Source of the DNA: Cladophialophora immunda
Lineage: Eukaryota; Ascomycota; Eurotiomycetes; Chaetothyriales; Herpotrichiellaceae
Assembly: GCF_000835495.1 (NCBI RefSeq)
Contig: NW_015622541.1
Coordinates: forward strand, 1,612,001 to 1,676,000
Length of the DNA: 64,000 bases
Direction: 5' to 3'
Shown: positions 32,603 through 43,818 of the stretch, piece after piece
Position numbering within the stretch: the stretch's first letter is position 1
Layout: every line of letters starts with the position of its first letter
Notes under the pieces: model-generated
The model's database searches: none
Told to the model about the DNA's origin: nothing
Seen by the model: only the letters and a program-made list of their open reading frames with translations
Program-made: the position numbers and the translations under genes

Positions 32603-33754
32603 ATGTCGAGTAGGTACCTCACCGCGCCCTTGTTGATGTCTTGCTTATATCGTTACAGGTCAATTCCCCATCTCCGACCCCCCAGCCGACGCAATTTCAG
32701 CCCTTCGATTTTCACCCCATGCAGACTCTCAGCGCTTCGCGGTTGCCTCGTGGGACAAGCACGCCTACGTGTACGAAGTGACCGATGGCAAAACATGTAC
32801 CCAGATTGCCAAATTCGAGCACCGCGCGCCCGTCCTTGATGTATGTTTTGGCAACAGTGACAATGAAATCTACACGGCATGTTTGGATTGGGATGTGAGG
32901 AGGTGCGAATAGAATTAGACCTGACATTTGGAACATCAGGGTTGACCATACTTTGCAGAATCGATGTGCCCTCCGGGACGCAGACTGTCTTGAGCACTCA
33001 CGACAATGGAGTCCGATCGGTCGTCTACAGCAAGGAGTATTCACTGGTGGTGTCCGCTGCATGGGACTCAACGGTCCACATCCATCCCGGTGGAGATGCA
33101 GGGTGGTCAACCGCCACCATCAATCTGCCGTCGAAGCCATTCTCCCTGGCCGTGTCACCCTCAAAGTTGGTGGTCGCCATGGCCAACCGTGCAGTCCACA
33201 TATACGAGCTGAAGACACTAGCGAGCGAATGCAGAAGTTCCGCGAATTCATTACAGAACAGACTCGACATCGAGCCGTGGCAGAGAAGGGAGAGCAGTTT
33301 GAAATTTATGACGAGGGCAGTGGACTGTATGCCCAATGACGAAGGTTATGCCTCCTCAAGTATCGAAGGCCGCGTTGCAGTGGAGTGGTTTGATCCGTCA
33401 AACGATTCGCAGGCTCGTAAGTACGCATTCAAATGTCATCGGCAGCCAATCGATGATGTGGATGTTGTCTACCCAGTCAATGCCATTGCGTTTCATCCTA
33501 TCCATGGCACGTTTGCGACGGGCGGCGGGGATGGAGTGGTGGCTATTTGGGATGCAGTTGCGAAACGAAGGATTCGGATCTATCCAAAGCTCGCCTCGAG
33601 TGTCGCTGCTCTCTCTTTCAGTTCGAATGGGAAATATTTGGCCACCGCAATCAGCCCGGGATTTGAAGACGGCAAGGACGAAGTTACGGAAGGGTCTGTC
33701 GGGATTTTCATTCGCGAGCTCGGCGAGAATGAGGTCAAGAGAAAGGCAAAATGA
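32603..33754 (+). CDS. BUB3: Mitotic checkpoint protein BUB3 (WD40)
   Basis: Three exons (32603-32609, 32659-32902, 32959-33754) give 348 residues. The first coding exon is only seven bases, ending in the middle of a Ser codon. The frame then reads QFPISDPPADAISALRFSP, FAVASWDKHAYVYE, and CLDWDVRRIDVPSGTQT across the second intron; that last block is a Bub3 hallmark. Further repeats include SAAWDSTVHIHP, SSIEGRVAVEWF, HRQPIDD, VNAIAFHPIHGTFATGGGDG and WDAVAKRRIRIYP. It is the kinetochore partner of Bub1 and Mad3/BubR1 in the spindle checkpoint. It is tail-to-tail with RKI1, with 66 bp between stop codons. Confidence 0.95.
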
Positions 33755-33820
33755 GTTTGATGCAGGCCAAGTACACCTGGGACGACATTCATGATATGCC
33801 TCCGTTACCGACCAAGTCTA

Positions 33821-34790
33821 TTAAGTTGCGGCACCCACAACGATGGGGTCAGAGCTATGCACAGGGACTAACGGTGGGTATTTGGCAATGATGGAGTCCC
33901 GCTTATGTCGAGCTGCTCGCACCGACACAGTGCCGTCGGCCATGCCGAAATAGCAAGCAACCGGTCTCTGGCCGCCAATTACACCAGCTGCCTCGGCCTC
34001 GGGACCGGTAGGACCACAGAAAAGGCCCACGGCAAGCACACCGTTGATGTCCTTGATAGCTCGAGCGAGCTGTTCCACCTCCCAGTATCCATTTTCACCA
34101 TCGCCCGGTCTTTCTGGTGTGAGGTCTTCGGCGATCAGGAGTGGATTAGGGAAAGGAGCGTCGACGATGAAGAAGTCTTGGTCCGTCTTGACAGGGCCCG
34201 CTTTCGCGAGATGGCCTTCTCTGATCATCGGACCTACGCCTGCTGCATTGCGACTACCGAGCATTCGAAGCCTCTTCATGACCTGCCGGGCGGCTTTTGG
34301 TTCGACCTCTATGGGAATCGTAGGCCATTTAGTGACTAGACGGCGCTGGAGCTTGCGGTAGTCTACTGCTGGTTAACAAGGCTGCCCTCCACAGGGGCGA
34401 GGGGACCACCATACCGGCGACACAAACAAACTGTTTTGACCTCATAGCCACCAGCTTCTCCTGGTACAAACACGCACCTCCACCCTTGATGCAGTTCAGC
34501 TCCTCGTCCACCTCATCTGCTCCGTCGAAATTGATGTCAATCATGACATCGTCCGGCAGAGCATCGAACTCAATTGGCACCAAACCCGCGTTTATGATAA
34601 GTTGTTTGGACTGGTATCCTGTTGGCACAAAGCCGACCCTTGAGACGTCCACGCCGCAGGTTTTGATCGCTTCCACCACGTAGACGATGGTTGTTCCGGA
34701 GCCGATGCCCACGAAGCGCGGGTTCGGGGGGAAGTGGTTCTTCACAGCTTCGAGAGCGGCCGCCTTTTTGGCAGCTTCGATCTCGGCCAT
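33821..34790 (-). CDS. RKI1: Ribose-5-phosphate isomerase (RpiA type)
   Basis: Two exons (34790-34415 and 34362-33821, intron 52 bp) give 305 residues. It interconverts ribose 5-phosphate and ribulose 5-phosphate in the cytosolic pentose phosphate pathway. Visible family motifs are GIGSGTTIVYVVEAI near residues 27-41, NFDGADEVDEELNCIKGGGA with the catalytic aspartate and glutamate residues, the QEKLVA segment, and DYRKL directly after the splice junction. The last residues (HSSDPIVVGAAT) form a fungal-type tail. The intron splits the VA-D-Y stretch conserved in the family, which fixes the acceptor. It is head-to-head with ULA1. Confidence 0.94.
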
Positions 34791-35491
34791 GTTTCCTTTC
34801 GCGAGGATGCGAGTTCGGTGGAAGTAATTTTTCTGGGAGATACGAATGGTTGTAGGGTAATGGAGCCGGGCAACACAAGGAGGTCTATCGCGCAGTATAA
34901 GGGGAAAGGCTCTAGCTTGTCTATCTGCGAGAAATCAGCTGAATAAATACAAGATGCAAGATACGACGGTTAGGGAGGGGCTCGGAGTCACTCACAGATT
35001 GCGATCATAAAAAATCAGGGTGTCCTTGAAGAGCATAAATCGCAAATGTCTAGCTGGATTACGTACGCAACAACTGATGACTTATCTCGACAGAGACATT
35101 GCCGCCGTCGCCGCAATTGGAGTAGAAACCGAAATCCTGAATGATCAAAGATGTTGGAGTGAAGCTTCGCCCAGTGAAGAAGCAGGTTGAGGGACAACAC
35201 CGTGGGGACCTGGTATGGTGGGGGAAGATCTCATAGCAAGGCGCTCAACCACGCATGAGCCACACTAACTAACTACCTACTAGTACACTAGCCACACCAC
35301 CTAGAGCAGTTCCGGTGACGTCGATCGGATGAGTTTCCCCGAAGATTGGCCAGGATTTCCCCTCGGGCGCAGGCAGTTCGTGCCTGTTCTCGCGCAGGTA
35401 CGGGCATCTTTGATCGCTGACATCTGTGACGAACCGCAGCCAACCTTTCGGGGATGTCGAGCTCTGCTGTCACAGCCAACCCACCGCAAGC
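34791..35491. promoter_or_regulatory. Divergent promoter, RKI1 / ULA1
   Basis: The 701 bp lies between two divergent housekeeping genes. No individual element is called. Confidence 0.4.
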
Positions 35492-37108
35492 ATGACGGAG
35501 ATCGCACCGCGCGAGGTCACTCCGCCTCCCCTCCAAGCCCCCACGGCCAAAGAACGGAAATACGACCGTCAATTGAGATTATGGGCTGCCGCAGGGCAAC
35601 GCGCCTTGGAAGAATCCCACGTCCTCTTGATTGTGGGAGACGATGACTTTGGTTCCAATAGCAGTGTTGCTGGTGCTGAAGCTCTAAAGAACCTCATCCT
35701 ACCGAGTGTCGGCAGCTTCACAATTGCAGACTCCGCAACCGTCACCGAAAAAGATCTGGGAATCAACTTCTTCCTCGAGTCGGACAGTCTTCACAAATCA
35801 AGAGCGGACGAGATGAGACGGTTGCTGCAAGAGTTGAATCCCGATGTGACCGGCCACGCTATTTCAGCTCCCTTGACAGAATGGCTCCCTGTGCAAGACT
35901 CCCTCAAGCCGTACAATCTGATCCTCCTCTGCGCTCCAGTGTCCCGGGAACCGCTCGAGAGGATATGTGGGTATGCTTTGGCAAATTGGATACCAGCCAT
36001 CTACGTCCAATCAGTCGGATTCTTTGCCTCCTTTTCAATTCAATTGCCTGGTGAATTTCCCATCGTGGATACTCACCCCGATCCCGAAAGCACCCAAGAC
36101 CTCCGTCTTCTTGCGCCCTGGCCTGAACTCGATGCCGAAATCGATGCTCTGGGGGACCTCTCATCGCTATCAGATCACGACCACGGCCATATCCCATACA
36201 TCCTCATTCTCTTACACTATCTTAGACGGTGGAAGCTCGATCACAATGACAAGTACCCTTCGTCCTTCAAAGAAAAGACCGAGTTTCGGGACCTTGTCAA
36301 ATCGGGCGCGAGAACAAACAATCCCGAAGGCGGCGAAGAGAACTTTGACGAAGCCTGTGCTGCGGTTCTCAAGAGTATCGCTCCCCCACCACTGGGCAGT
36401 GGTTGTAAGGAGATGATGTCTATGCCTTCGTGCACCAACCTGACCACGGACTCCGCCAACTTCTGGGTAGTCGCAAATGCCATCAAAAAATTCTACGACA
36501 CCCACGGCGTTCTACCGCTACCTGGAACTCTACCAGACATGAAAGCCACCAGCGCAGATTATGTCAAGCTTCAAACCATCTACAAGACCAAAGCACGAGC
36601 TGACGTGGCCGAAGTGACAAAGCTTGTTCGACAAATTGAAACGTCCCTTTCAAGGACGGCTTCGCAAGTACCGGACTCGGAGATTGAATCCTTTTGCAAA
36701 AACGCCTCTCATGTACGCGTCTTGACCAACCAAAACAAAGACACTCTACCTTCACTCCGACTAATGCTACCGGATCCCAAAATCTCCTCTCGTCTTGGAT
36801 CCATCATCGAAAATGATTGGGAATCCCTGTTCCCTGTGTTCATCGCACTCAACAGTAAAAGCTTCTCGTCAGACACTCCGCCCAACGTGGCTTCACTATC
36901 ATCCGACCCCGAAACCCAAGACAACATCACCAATGCAATCACGGAAGTCGAGCGTGCGGGGGGCGGTGAGCTGCATAACATTTCCAGTATATTGGGAGGC
37001 ATGGTCGCGCAGGAGGCGATCAAACTGCTTACGAGGCAGTATGTGCCTGTAGATGGGACTTGTGTATTTGATGGCATAAAGAGCAAGTCTGGAGTCTTCA
37101 AGATTTGA
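35492..37108 (+). CDS. ULA1: NEDD8-activating enzyme E1 regulatory subunit (APP-BP1/ULA1)
   Basis: A single exon gives 538 residues. The start ATG (MTEIAPREV) is the closest to the ThiF-like fold, which begins KERKYDRQLRLWAAAGQRAL. The dinucleotide-like strand HVLLIVGDD and the LGINFFLESDSL stretch follow. The middle is all-helical (residues about 220-420). The C-terminus has NISSILGGMVAQEAIKLLTRQYVPVDG, the conserved second half of the adenylation fold. As in all regulatory subunits there is no catalytic-cysteine domain; it pairs with Uba3 to activate NEDD8/Rub1 for cullin modification. An upstream frame (from 35426) would add 22 residues, but lacks family similarity. Confidence 0.93.
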   Translation: MTEIAPREVTPPPLQAPTAKERKYDRQLRLWAAAGQRALEESHVLLIVGDDDFGSNSSVAGAEALKNLILPSVGSFTIADSATVTEKDLGINFFLESDSLHKSRADEMRRLLQELNPDVTGHAISAPLTEWLPVQDSLKPYNLILLCAPVSREPLERICGYALANWIPAIYVQSVGFFASFSIQLPGEFPIVDTHPDPESTQDLRLLAPWPELDAEIDALGDLSSLSDHDHGHIPYILILLHYLRRWKLDHNDKYPSSFKEKTEFRDLVKSGARTNNPEGGEENFDEACAAVLKSIAPPPLGSGCKEMMSMPSCTNLTTDSANFWVVANAIKKFYDTHGVLPLPGTLPDMKATSADYVKLQTIYKTKARADVAEVTKLVRQIETSLSRTASQVPDSEIESFCKNASHVRVLTNQNKDTLPSLRLMLPDPKISSRLGSIIENDWESLFPVFIALNSKSFSSDTPPNVASLSSDPETQDNITNAITEVERAGGGELHNISSILGGMVAQEAIKLLTRQYVPVDGTCVFDGIKSKSGVFKI

Positions 37109-38064
37109 AACTCATATACAGAAGGCACCGAGGCTTGAATCAAGTATGCAAGCCCCTTTTCGATGGTAAAGAATCAACGAGTTGGGGGTGATGAATAACG
37201 AGACATGCGATAATAGAGGTCATGAAGGATGCGGCCCAGAGAATTGGCCACAAAAAGCACGATAGATCGAACGACCGGTATGGGACTGATCAATCGACCC
37301 GGGGATCAACGCACGGAATCCTCTGAAATTCTCGCAAGCCCTCCGAGAAGTGGAATGGTGGACTGACATCTAAGGCTACAACATGCAGCACCTCGAGATA
37401 GCCTCCTGAATGTAGGTAGCTCAATGAAAGCTCAACGTGTGGAACAACGACCATGACAGCTGCTATCTATCATATGCCCTACCGCAGAAGAGAAATAGAC
37501 GACACTGGAGACTGGGTTCTGGAGCCCGTTCACACCCAGTTATTTACTTCCCCTCTGACCCCGAGAAGAGACAGCGACTGAAAGGGGGTGTGAAAGTCGA
37601 TGAATGCTAGCATGTAAAGGAATACCATTATTACCCATCCCCGCTATGCCATGCCAATGCCATCCCAAAAAAAGGGCGCTATCTATATACAAAAAGTGTG
37701 AAGATACATACATCAACATTAACGTGCACATGTACGAGGTACGCTGTAGCACAAAACCAACGGCTGTACAAAATAATGGGGGTCTTGAGAAAATTGGCCC
37801 TCGCCTCGCATCGCAGGAAGGATGTAACATAGCTCCTTCTCCCCCTTCAGCGCACATGCGGCCGCCATCGTACCGTGACCGGAAGAAACAAGATGGGATG
37901 CATGCGTGCGAAACACTGCAAGGCTTGAACGCGTCATGACAAGCGTGTCGGGTGAAGGTTCGTGTTCATGTTCAGGTTCGGCGGGGAAATCGACGCGAAA
38001 GAAAAGGACCAGGAGACAGACAGACACACACACGCTGAACGCCGGACGGGGCCTGAGGCCCAGA
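37109..38064. other. Convergent 3' intergenic region, ULA1 / LRR protein
   Basis: The 956-bp gap between two convergent genes shows no gene. It is AT-richer in the middle and is probably 3' untranslated sequence on both sides. Confidence 0.4.
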
Positions 38065-41043
38065 TCATATCGCGTCTCTCCACTCATCCGTGAGCTCCTC
38101 TTCCCGGACCATCCTCCTCAGATCCCTCAGCACGGCCTCGGTGCCCTTCTCCACCACAGTGATCCTTGGAACGCGGAATCGGTTTCCACTGACTTCCAAG
38201 ACCCGGAGTCGCCCCTCGACCTTTTCCTTGGACCCAGGGAGATTGCCCAACAGGCCCAGCTTGGGCGGCAGACTCTCGATCTCATTGTTCCTGATGTCAA
38301 GGACTTCTAACCCCCGGACTCCCTCGACATCGACGGAACTGAACCAGTTGTCTGTCGCCAGTAACGAGTTCACGTTCGGCCACCAGGCGCGAACCCACGG
38401 CACGTGGCCTGCCAGACGATGGCATGAGATGTTCACCTCCGTGAGGCACGGAGCTTTCAGGTAGGTGGTGAGCGCGTCGAGAGATGTCAGCCCTGTGGAG
38501 ACGATATAGAATGATTTCAGGTTCGGGAGGAAGAGCTCGCTGGTCAGGTACTCTGTGGGATGGAGTTGAGGGTTGTGAGAGAGGTCGAGAGATTGGAGGG
38601 TGTATTTGAGGGAAGGGTGTGAAAGAAGGTCGACTGGAAAGGAAGTAAGCTCGTTATTGGAGAGCTTGAGGGTGTGGATCGGCGAAGATAGGTCGATTTC
38701 GGCAACGGAGAGTGTAGCAAGAGAATGGGAGGAAAGGTCGAGGATTCCGTTGGTAGGGGCGTAGTGGTACTCTCCCGCCGAGTTCAAGTCGATATGGTTG
38801 TCGTTCAACTCTGGGGTAGGCTTCTCTGATTGTTCTACTTCAAGTTTCTTCTCGAGTTCCGTCTTGAGCTCAGAAGTGCTCATCGTAAGGTACTTCTTCT
38901 CGCGAAGTGGATTTCCGACGATGTTGAAACTCGACAGGTTGACCATCGTCGCGATCTCGGGGGAAACGAGCCGGATGTTGTTGTTTCCAAAGTCTGCTGT
39001 CTTCAGATTCTCTAGCTGCGTAAAACCCAAGGGAATCTCTTCCAGTTGGTTTTCTGACACGTCCAAGGTATAAAGCTGGCTGCAATTCGTTAAGGATAGT
39101 AGGCCGGTCACCTTGTTGCCATTTAGAGTAAGAGAACGGAGGTTGGGGAGGTCTGGGGCACTGTCGCTGTCGAAAAGCTTCTCCAGCCCATTGAACGAGG
39201 CGTCCAAGATACGCAGCTCAGGGAGAGCCAGCGCACCTGGTAATAGGATACCTGAAATGCAATTTCTTGAGATGTTGAGCTCGGCCAGAGTTGAGGTGGG
39301 TAGACTCTCCCAGGAGAGTGTTGAGAACTTGTTGCCGGTAATGTTCAAGACCTTCAAGTTCTGGAGCAGGGTTAGACCTTCTGCTCCAAAGCTCTGGATT
39401 TTGTTGCCTCGCAAGTCCAAAACTTGAAGGTCTCCTAGCTTGCAGTCGCCTAATTCCAGTGTGCCTTCGATGAGATTGTCCGCGACAACAAGCTCCTTTA
39501 GATGAGGAATTTGGCCGATAACCTCAAAAGCATTGTTGCTAATTTTGTTGCCGCTCAAGTTCAAGGTTTGAAGTCTCTCTAACCTTCGCAATCCCATTGG
39601 TATTTGCCGCAATCGGTTTCTGCGCAGGTCGATGGTCTCGAGGCCGCCAAATTGACATCTCTTCTCGTCGTCGTCAGCTAGTTCCGATTCTGCAAAATCG
39701 GGAAACATGTCGTCCTCCAATTCGTTTAGCTCATTGTCTGCTGCGTTGAGTTTTATTAAGTCCACCATCTCAGCCCAGTTTGTCATGCTGTTCTCTGATT
39801 CATACATTTTCATCACTTCTGAAGGCATCTGCTTCAATTTCATTGCTGCAATATTCAGATGACCAGACGTTACGGCTTGTTGTATACGTTTCCGCAAGAG
39901 GCCTTTGTTATCGCCGCCCAGAGACGCAGCTTCGTCGATAAGATCCGTGGGCCAGCCGGGGGCTCCAGCTGGTGGTGCACTTGCCGTCCCAGCGCTCTCC
40001 CGAGCCTTTCTCTTCGCAGCCTTGGCCTTTGCAATTGTCTCTCGTAAAGCTGCTGAGGACTTTGGCGAATTCGTTGTCTGTGCCTCTTTCGCTGCAGCAA
40101 CAGTGGTATCCGGCTGAACGGGGCCATCCTTCCTTGCCCTTGTTGGCGATTTCGAGGGAGGGGTTGATGGTGCGAGTGAGTTCTCGCCTCGTGACCGGGG
40201 TTTGAGAAGTGCCGGCGGCGACTCAACATTGGAAACCGCGAGTTTGCCACTGGATCGGGGCGTAGGAGAAGGGACTCTGAAAAGGGATGACAGAGACTGC
40301 TTTGAAGCTGGTGTGGGCGACGTTGCCCTCCTGTCCCCATAGGTAGGCCTGTATTTCATGGTTTGAGCTGACAGCTTTGGTGGAACTCCAGGAGACTCCT
40401 TATAAGACACATCGAAAGCTGAACTAGACGATCTCCTGGAATCCCGAAGTGGCTTCGCGATTCGTGAGCGCTGACCCTTGACAAATGCTTTTGGGGGAGT
40501 GTAGATTTCGCCAGGCGAGACAACCGGGGGAAGAGCCATCATGTCCTTGGTCGGAGAGATCCTCCCAGGCGGTCGAAAGGGTCTTTTAGTTGGTGAATCT
40601 GGACGAGGTGCCGTTGATGAAGGAGTTGGGGAAATCTGTTGAGTTCGATGCTTTGTGCCGGCCTTTGAAGCAGTCGGGTTCTCGTTCCCAGTCTCGAACA
40701 CCGGGAGATCTGGGCTGGAGCCAGGCGGAGTCGTGTCCAAGGTCGTGATTTGCACATCGCGAAGAGCATCTCTCACCGGGGACTCGCTCCTTGGGTTTAC
40801 AGGTTTATCCAACCAGCCATATCGCGAGCGGATCGACTGGTTGACGTTTTCCCCAAGGGGACGCGGTATATGTGAAGTCTTCCGCAATTCGTCGTGGTGT
40901 ATGTTCGGTACAGGCGATGAACGAGCAGACATTTTCAAGTTGTCACTCGAGGCCACTGCACGTGGCATTGGGAGTTTGGACAGGCGTGGAATGGTACCAC
41001 GGACGGGGATATGGGACCCCTGCTCATGGTGGTGGTGGTCCAT
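38065..41043 (-). CDS. Leucine-rich-repeat protein with long disordered N-terminus
   Basis: A single exon gives 992 residues. Residues 1-350 are Ser/Pro/Lys-rich and probably disordered, with many SP/TP sites. A conserved-looking helical block follows (LLRKRIQQAVTSGHLNIAAM). From about residue 470 to the end there are roughly twenty LxxLxLxxN repeats, for example LETIDLRRNRLRQIP, LQTLNLSGNKI, LQVLDLRGNKI and LRSLTLNGNKV. The repeats end in LRRMVREEELTDEWRDAI. Such proteins act as binding scaffolds; no catalytic domain is present. The SP/TP-rich head suggests regulation by proline-directed kinases (inference). It is head-to-head with the coiled-coil gene at 41944. Confidence 0.9.
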   Translation of the reverse strand: MDHHHHEQGSHIPVRGTIPRLSKLPMPRAVASSDNLKMSARSSPVPNIHHDELRKTSHIPRPLGENVNQSIRSRYGWLDKPVNPRSESPVRDALRDVQITTLDTTPPGSSPDLPVFETGNENPTASKAGTKHRTQQISPTPSSTAPRPDSPTKRPFRPPGRISPTKDMMALPPVVSPGEIYTPPKAFVKGQRSRIAKPLRDSRRSSSSAFDVSYKESPGVPPKLSAQTMKYRPTYGDRRATSPTPASKQSLSSLFRVPSPTPRSSGKLAVSNVESPPALLKPRSRGENSLAPSTPPSKSPTRARKDGPVQPDTTVAAAKEAQTTNSPKSSAALRETIAKAKAAKRKARESAGTASAPPAGAPGWPTDLIDEAASLGGDNKGLLRKRIQQAVTSGHLNIAAMKLKQMPSEVMKMYESENSMTNWAEMVDLIKLNAADNELNELEDDMFPDFAESELADDDEKRCQFGGLETIDLRRNRLRQIPMGLRRLERLQTLNLSGNKISNNAFEVIGQIPHLKELVVADNLIEGTLELGDCKLGDLQVLDLRGNKIQSFGAEGLTLLQNLKVLNITGNKFSTLSWESLPTSTLAELNISRNCISGILLPGALALPELRILDASFNGLEKLFDSDSAPDLPNLRSLTLNGNKVTGLLSLTNCSQLYTLDVSENQLEEIPLGFTQLENLKTADFGNNNIRLVSPEIATMVNLSSFNIVGNPLREKKYLTMSTSELKTELEKKLEVEQSEKPTPELNDNHIDLNSAGEYHYAPTNGILDLSSHSLATLSVAEIDLSSPIHTLKLSNNELTSFPVDLLSHPSLKYTLQSLDLSHNPQLHPTEYLTSELFLPNLKSFYIVSTGLTSLDALTTYLKAPCLTEVNISCHRLAGHVPWVRAWWPNVNSLLATDNWFSSVDVEGVRGLEVLDIRNNEIESLPPKLGLLGNLPGSKEKVEGRLRVLEVSGNRFRVPRITVVEKGTEAVLRDLRRMVREEELTDEWRDAI

Positions 41044-41943
41044 GCTTTCTCAAAGACGAGATGTTGGAGAGCCGAGTTTTGCTTGGGACATGGACTCGGG
41101 CGGGAATCTCATCTGGCCCTGGTTCTGACAATTGCTGGGTATGCTGGACATGGAACTCAGAAGCTCGGAGTGCCAGCTCGAGGGTGCTGAGCCCTGTAGA
41201 AAAGGTCTTTGGGATGTTGACATTGGCTCAGGGGTGTAGAAAAAAGTCGGGCTTGTTGGTTGTCCTCCACGACCGCGCTAGGCCAAGCCACGGTGACGCC
41301 AATTTGACGCGTCGGGCGCATCGATTTAGAGTCCGAGCCGTGCTTAGTTAAGAAAAGGCGCGCCGTGGGCTGCGTCGGGGTGCCTCGCAAGCCTCCAGGT
41401 GACACCCCGGCGCCCGTGATGCCTAAACGGTAGGGGTTTAGCCTTGACGGGCTCCGCTCCACCCTCCCTGTTACGCGCACTGTTCCATCCTCCAGCACCG
41501 CCAGCTCCTCCGGCTCCAAACTCCACCGTCACCACCACCACCACTTCAACCTCAACCTCTTCCCAGCCTCCCCTCTACCTCTGTCCCTGGCTGTCCCTCT
41601 CCCCCTTCCCCTGCCCTCACCATCCCACTCTCCTCTGTCAAATACAATCCTGCATCCTGTGCATCGTCCTGTCCTTACCCAAATTTCCAGCTTGAGTTCC
41701 AGTCTCTCTCTCTGGATCCAGACCTTCTTTTGTCCATATCTCACCCGACAATCCGACAGTGAGCGCACTGTTGCGACGAGCATTCTCGCTCAACTCTACT
41801 GCACCGCCGTCGCTACCATTACGCCTTGCGGTTGACGGCTTTTTTGAACGGCGGCGATTGCGTGAAGCCATCGACTGCGTACTTTGCACTGCTGCAATCT
41901 ATTGGCAACAGATTTTGGCTATCCATCCGAGGTCGACAGCGCC
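41044..41943. promoter_or_regulatory. Divergent promoter, LRR protein / coiled-coil protein
   Basis: The 900-bp gap includes pyrimidine-rich sequence (about 41550-41660) before the downstream gene, as is common in fungal promoters. No gene is seen. Confidence 0.4.
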
Positions 41944-43317
41944 ATGGCCAATTCTCAGTCCCCCGCGGATGAGTCGACAGTCCCTGCCACTCCTCCTTAC
42001 GCTCGCACTCGCTCTGCGGACAGCATGGGTAAATCCTCCTATGCGTCTCCTCCACCAATGTCAGCCTCTATGACACCTCCTCCGTCCACGCAGCCTCCTC
42101 GGTTTCAGTCTCCCGTCAATCGCATAAGCGCCGCTCCCATCGACGCCTTACTTGCTTCACCTCCGCCAACTGCTATCAGATCAAATGTCCTTGGCGCCTT
42201 GCCCACCCCAGATGCGATCGCGAAAGCGGAGATCGATGAACTGCGAACCATGGCCACTGACTTGGTCGCAGCAGTCCGAGAAGCAAGAACCTCGGCCGCT
42301 CACTTCAAATTGCAACACAGTCTTCTGGCCATGGAGGCGGACCAAGCTGCGCAACGAGCTGAGGTCGAACAACAGATGAGTCGTCGGGAAATTGAGGTCC
42401 TTCAAACCGCCGAATACAGGCAGCGCGCATCGATGCTTTCACGAAACTCAGTCCCCCCACCGCAACCCCAGATTGAGGCATTGACCAAAACATGCCGGGC
42501 TTTGGAGGAGGAACGTGATGAGGTGGAGAAACGACTTGCGCGAGCGAAGAAGCTTGTCGAGTTGCAGAATGATAGGAACGAATTGCTCGAAGAGGAGAAT
42601 GCTCTCCTCAAGAGGCGAATTCGCGAGAACAGAGAGCACTTCACGAGATTTAAAAGTATGTCGCCATCGTACACCACGCCTCGCGACACCTTCACGACAC
42701 CTCATCGGAAGCCCGTGCCTCGCTTCCCAGAGTCTGCACCTGCACCGAACCATTCGAACATTGCTGCCCTTCTTGCGGCCGGTGAAGTTCTTAGTGGAGA
42801 GAGTCTCAGTGTCCCTTCGACGCCAACCAGAACTCATACCTCCAAGTTCAAGCATGGCCATACTCGTGGAGCTCATTCACTGTCTTCGCTGCAGACTACG
42901 CCTGTACAAGTTAGGCCTGCCACCCGCGACGGCTACCCAGCGTCTATGGTGCCCTTTTCTGCACCTACTTCCCAATTGGTAATTGAGTCAGCCGAAAGAG
43001 AACGCCATGACCGAGACAGCACCATTTCCGTATCCGATGCCGAAGAGGGCAACAACGATGACAGCATTCCAGAGTCTCAGGCCAGTTCACTGGCGAGCGA
43101 CATGCTGCGTCGAAACCCAGGCTCTCAAGAGAGCTTGAGGCTGTCTCAAGGCGCAGAGCGCTCAAGCAATTTACTTCAAAGCAAGATATTTGGCCCCGTC
43201 AAGAAACCTCAGATCAGAAAGCGAGGCGCGAGTTTTGGAGAGTCTGACATCAAGGCGAAGAAAGCAAAGCTTTCTCAAGGAGTTGGCCTTGGTATTGGGT
43301 CTTGGAGTCAAGGCTAA
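41944..43317 (+). CDS. Coiled-coil protein of unknown function
   Basis: A single exon gives 457 residues from an ATG with a good context (gcc before it). The first 90 residues are Pro/Ser-rich (PPPSTQPP). Residues about 95-240 are a charged coiled coil (IDELRTMATDLVAAVREART, ALEEERDEVEKRLARAKKLV, LEEENALLKRRIRENRE). The rest is low-complexity with many SP/TP sites, and the C-terminus is basic (KKPQIRKRGASFGESDIKAK). No enzyme domain is recognised. A coiled coil with a basic, nuclear-signal-like tail suggests a structural or cell-cycle role, which is a guess. Upstream in-frame codons are not ATG. Confidence 0.8.
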   Translation: MANSQSPADESTVPATPPYARTRSADSMGKSSYASPPPMSASMTPPPSTQPPRFQSPVNRISAAPIDALLASPPPTAIRSNVLGALPTPDAIAKAEIDELRTMATDLVAAVREARTSAAHFKLQHSLLAMEADQAAQRAEVEQQMSRREIEVLQTAEYRQRASMLSRNSVPPPQPQIEALTKTCRALEEERDEVEKRLARAKKLVELQNDRNELLEEENALLKRRIRENREHFTRFKSMSPSYTTPRDTFTTPHRKPVPRFPESAPAPNHSNIAALLAAGEVLSGESLSVPSTPTRTHTSKFKHGHTRGAHSLSSLQTTPVQVRPATRDGYPASMVPFSAPTSQLVIESAERERHDRDSTISVSDAEEGNNDDSIPESQASSLASDMLRRNPGSQESLRLSQGAERSSNLLQSKIFGPVKKPQIRKRGASFGESDIKAKKAKLSQGVGLGIGSWSQG

Positions 43318-43818
43318 TGGGGATATGGCAGATGATGGGAATGAATGATGATTGGAGATGTGCTTGTAATGATACCCTCTCGAATCCGGCGTTGGTGTTG
43401 AGATTGGAGGCTTGGAAATGAAGTGTTACAGTAGGATGTCTCTACCCTGGTAGCTCATGCTCAGTCTTATCAATGGAGAATATGCTCAGACTTCAAATTC
43501 TTTGTATCAACCTCGATAATGCCGTCTGAGCTCACTCGAACTTGGTAAATGATTCCCAGCCTCCAATCGAAGTGAACCTGAATGATGCGCGAGGCTAGCA
43601 CTGAACGAGGCTGAAGCTAGTCCCAAAATGGAAATAGCATAGTCACATGACTACACAAATCTTGGCCCAAATGTTCTCTGCCAAGCCTCGAAATTGCAGC
43701 CCTCGCACTCCACCAAAAGTTCGACCTCACTTTCTGCGGTCTCGGGAAAAGCCAACGAACTTCCCTCTTTTCCCATATCCTCAATCGTCGGTTTCTTTTT
43801 CGTCATTCCCTCGCAACA
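43318..43818. promoter_or_regulatory. Upstream region of the eL13 gene
   Basis: The last 100 bases before the start are pyrimidine-rich, as is usual before fungal ribosomal-protein genes. No other site is called. Confidence 0.45.

Noticed and set aside
41457..41760. Pyrimidine-rich frames upstream of the coiled-coil gene
   Set aside because: They reflect a promoter polypyrimidine tract, not coding sequence.
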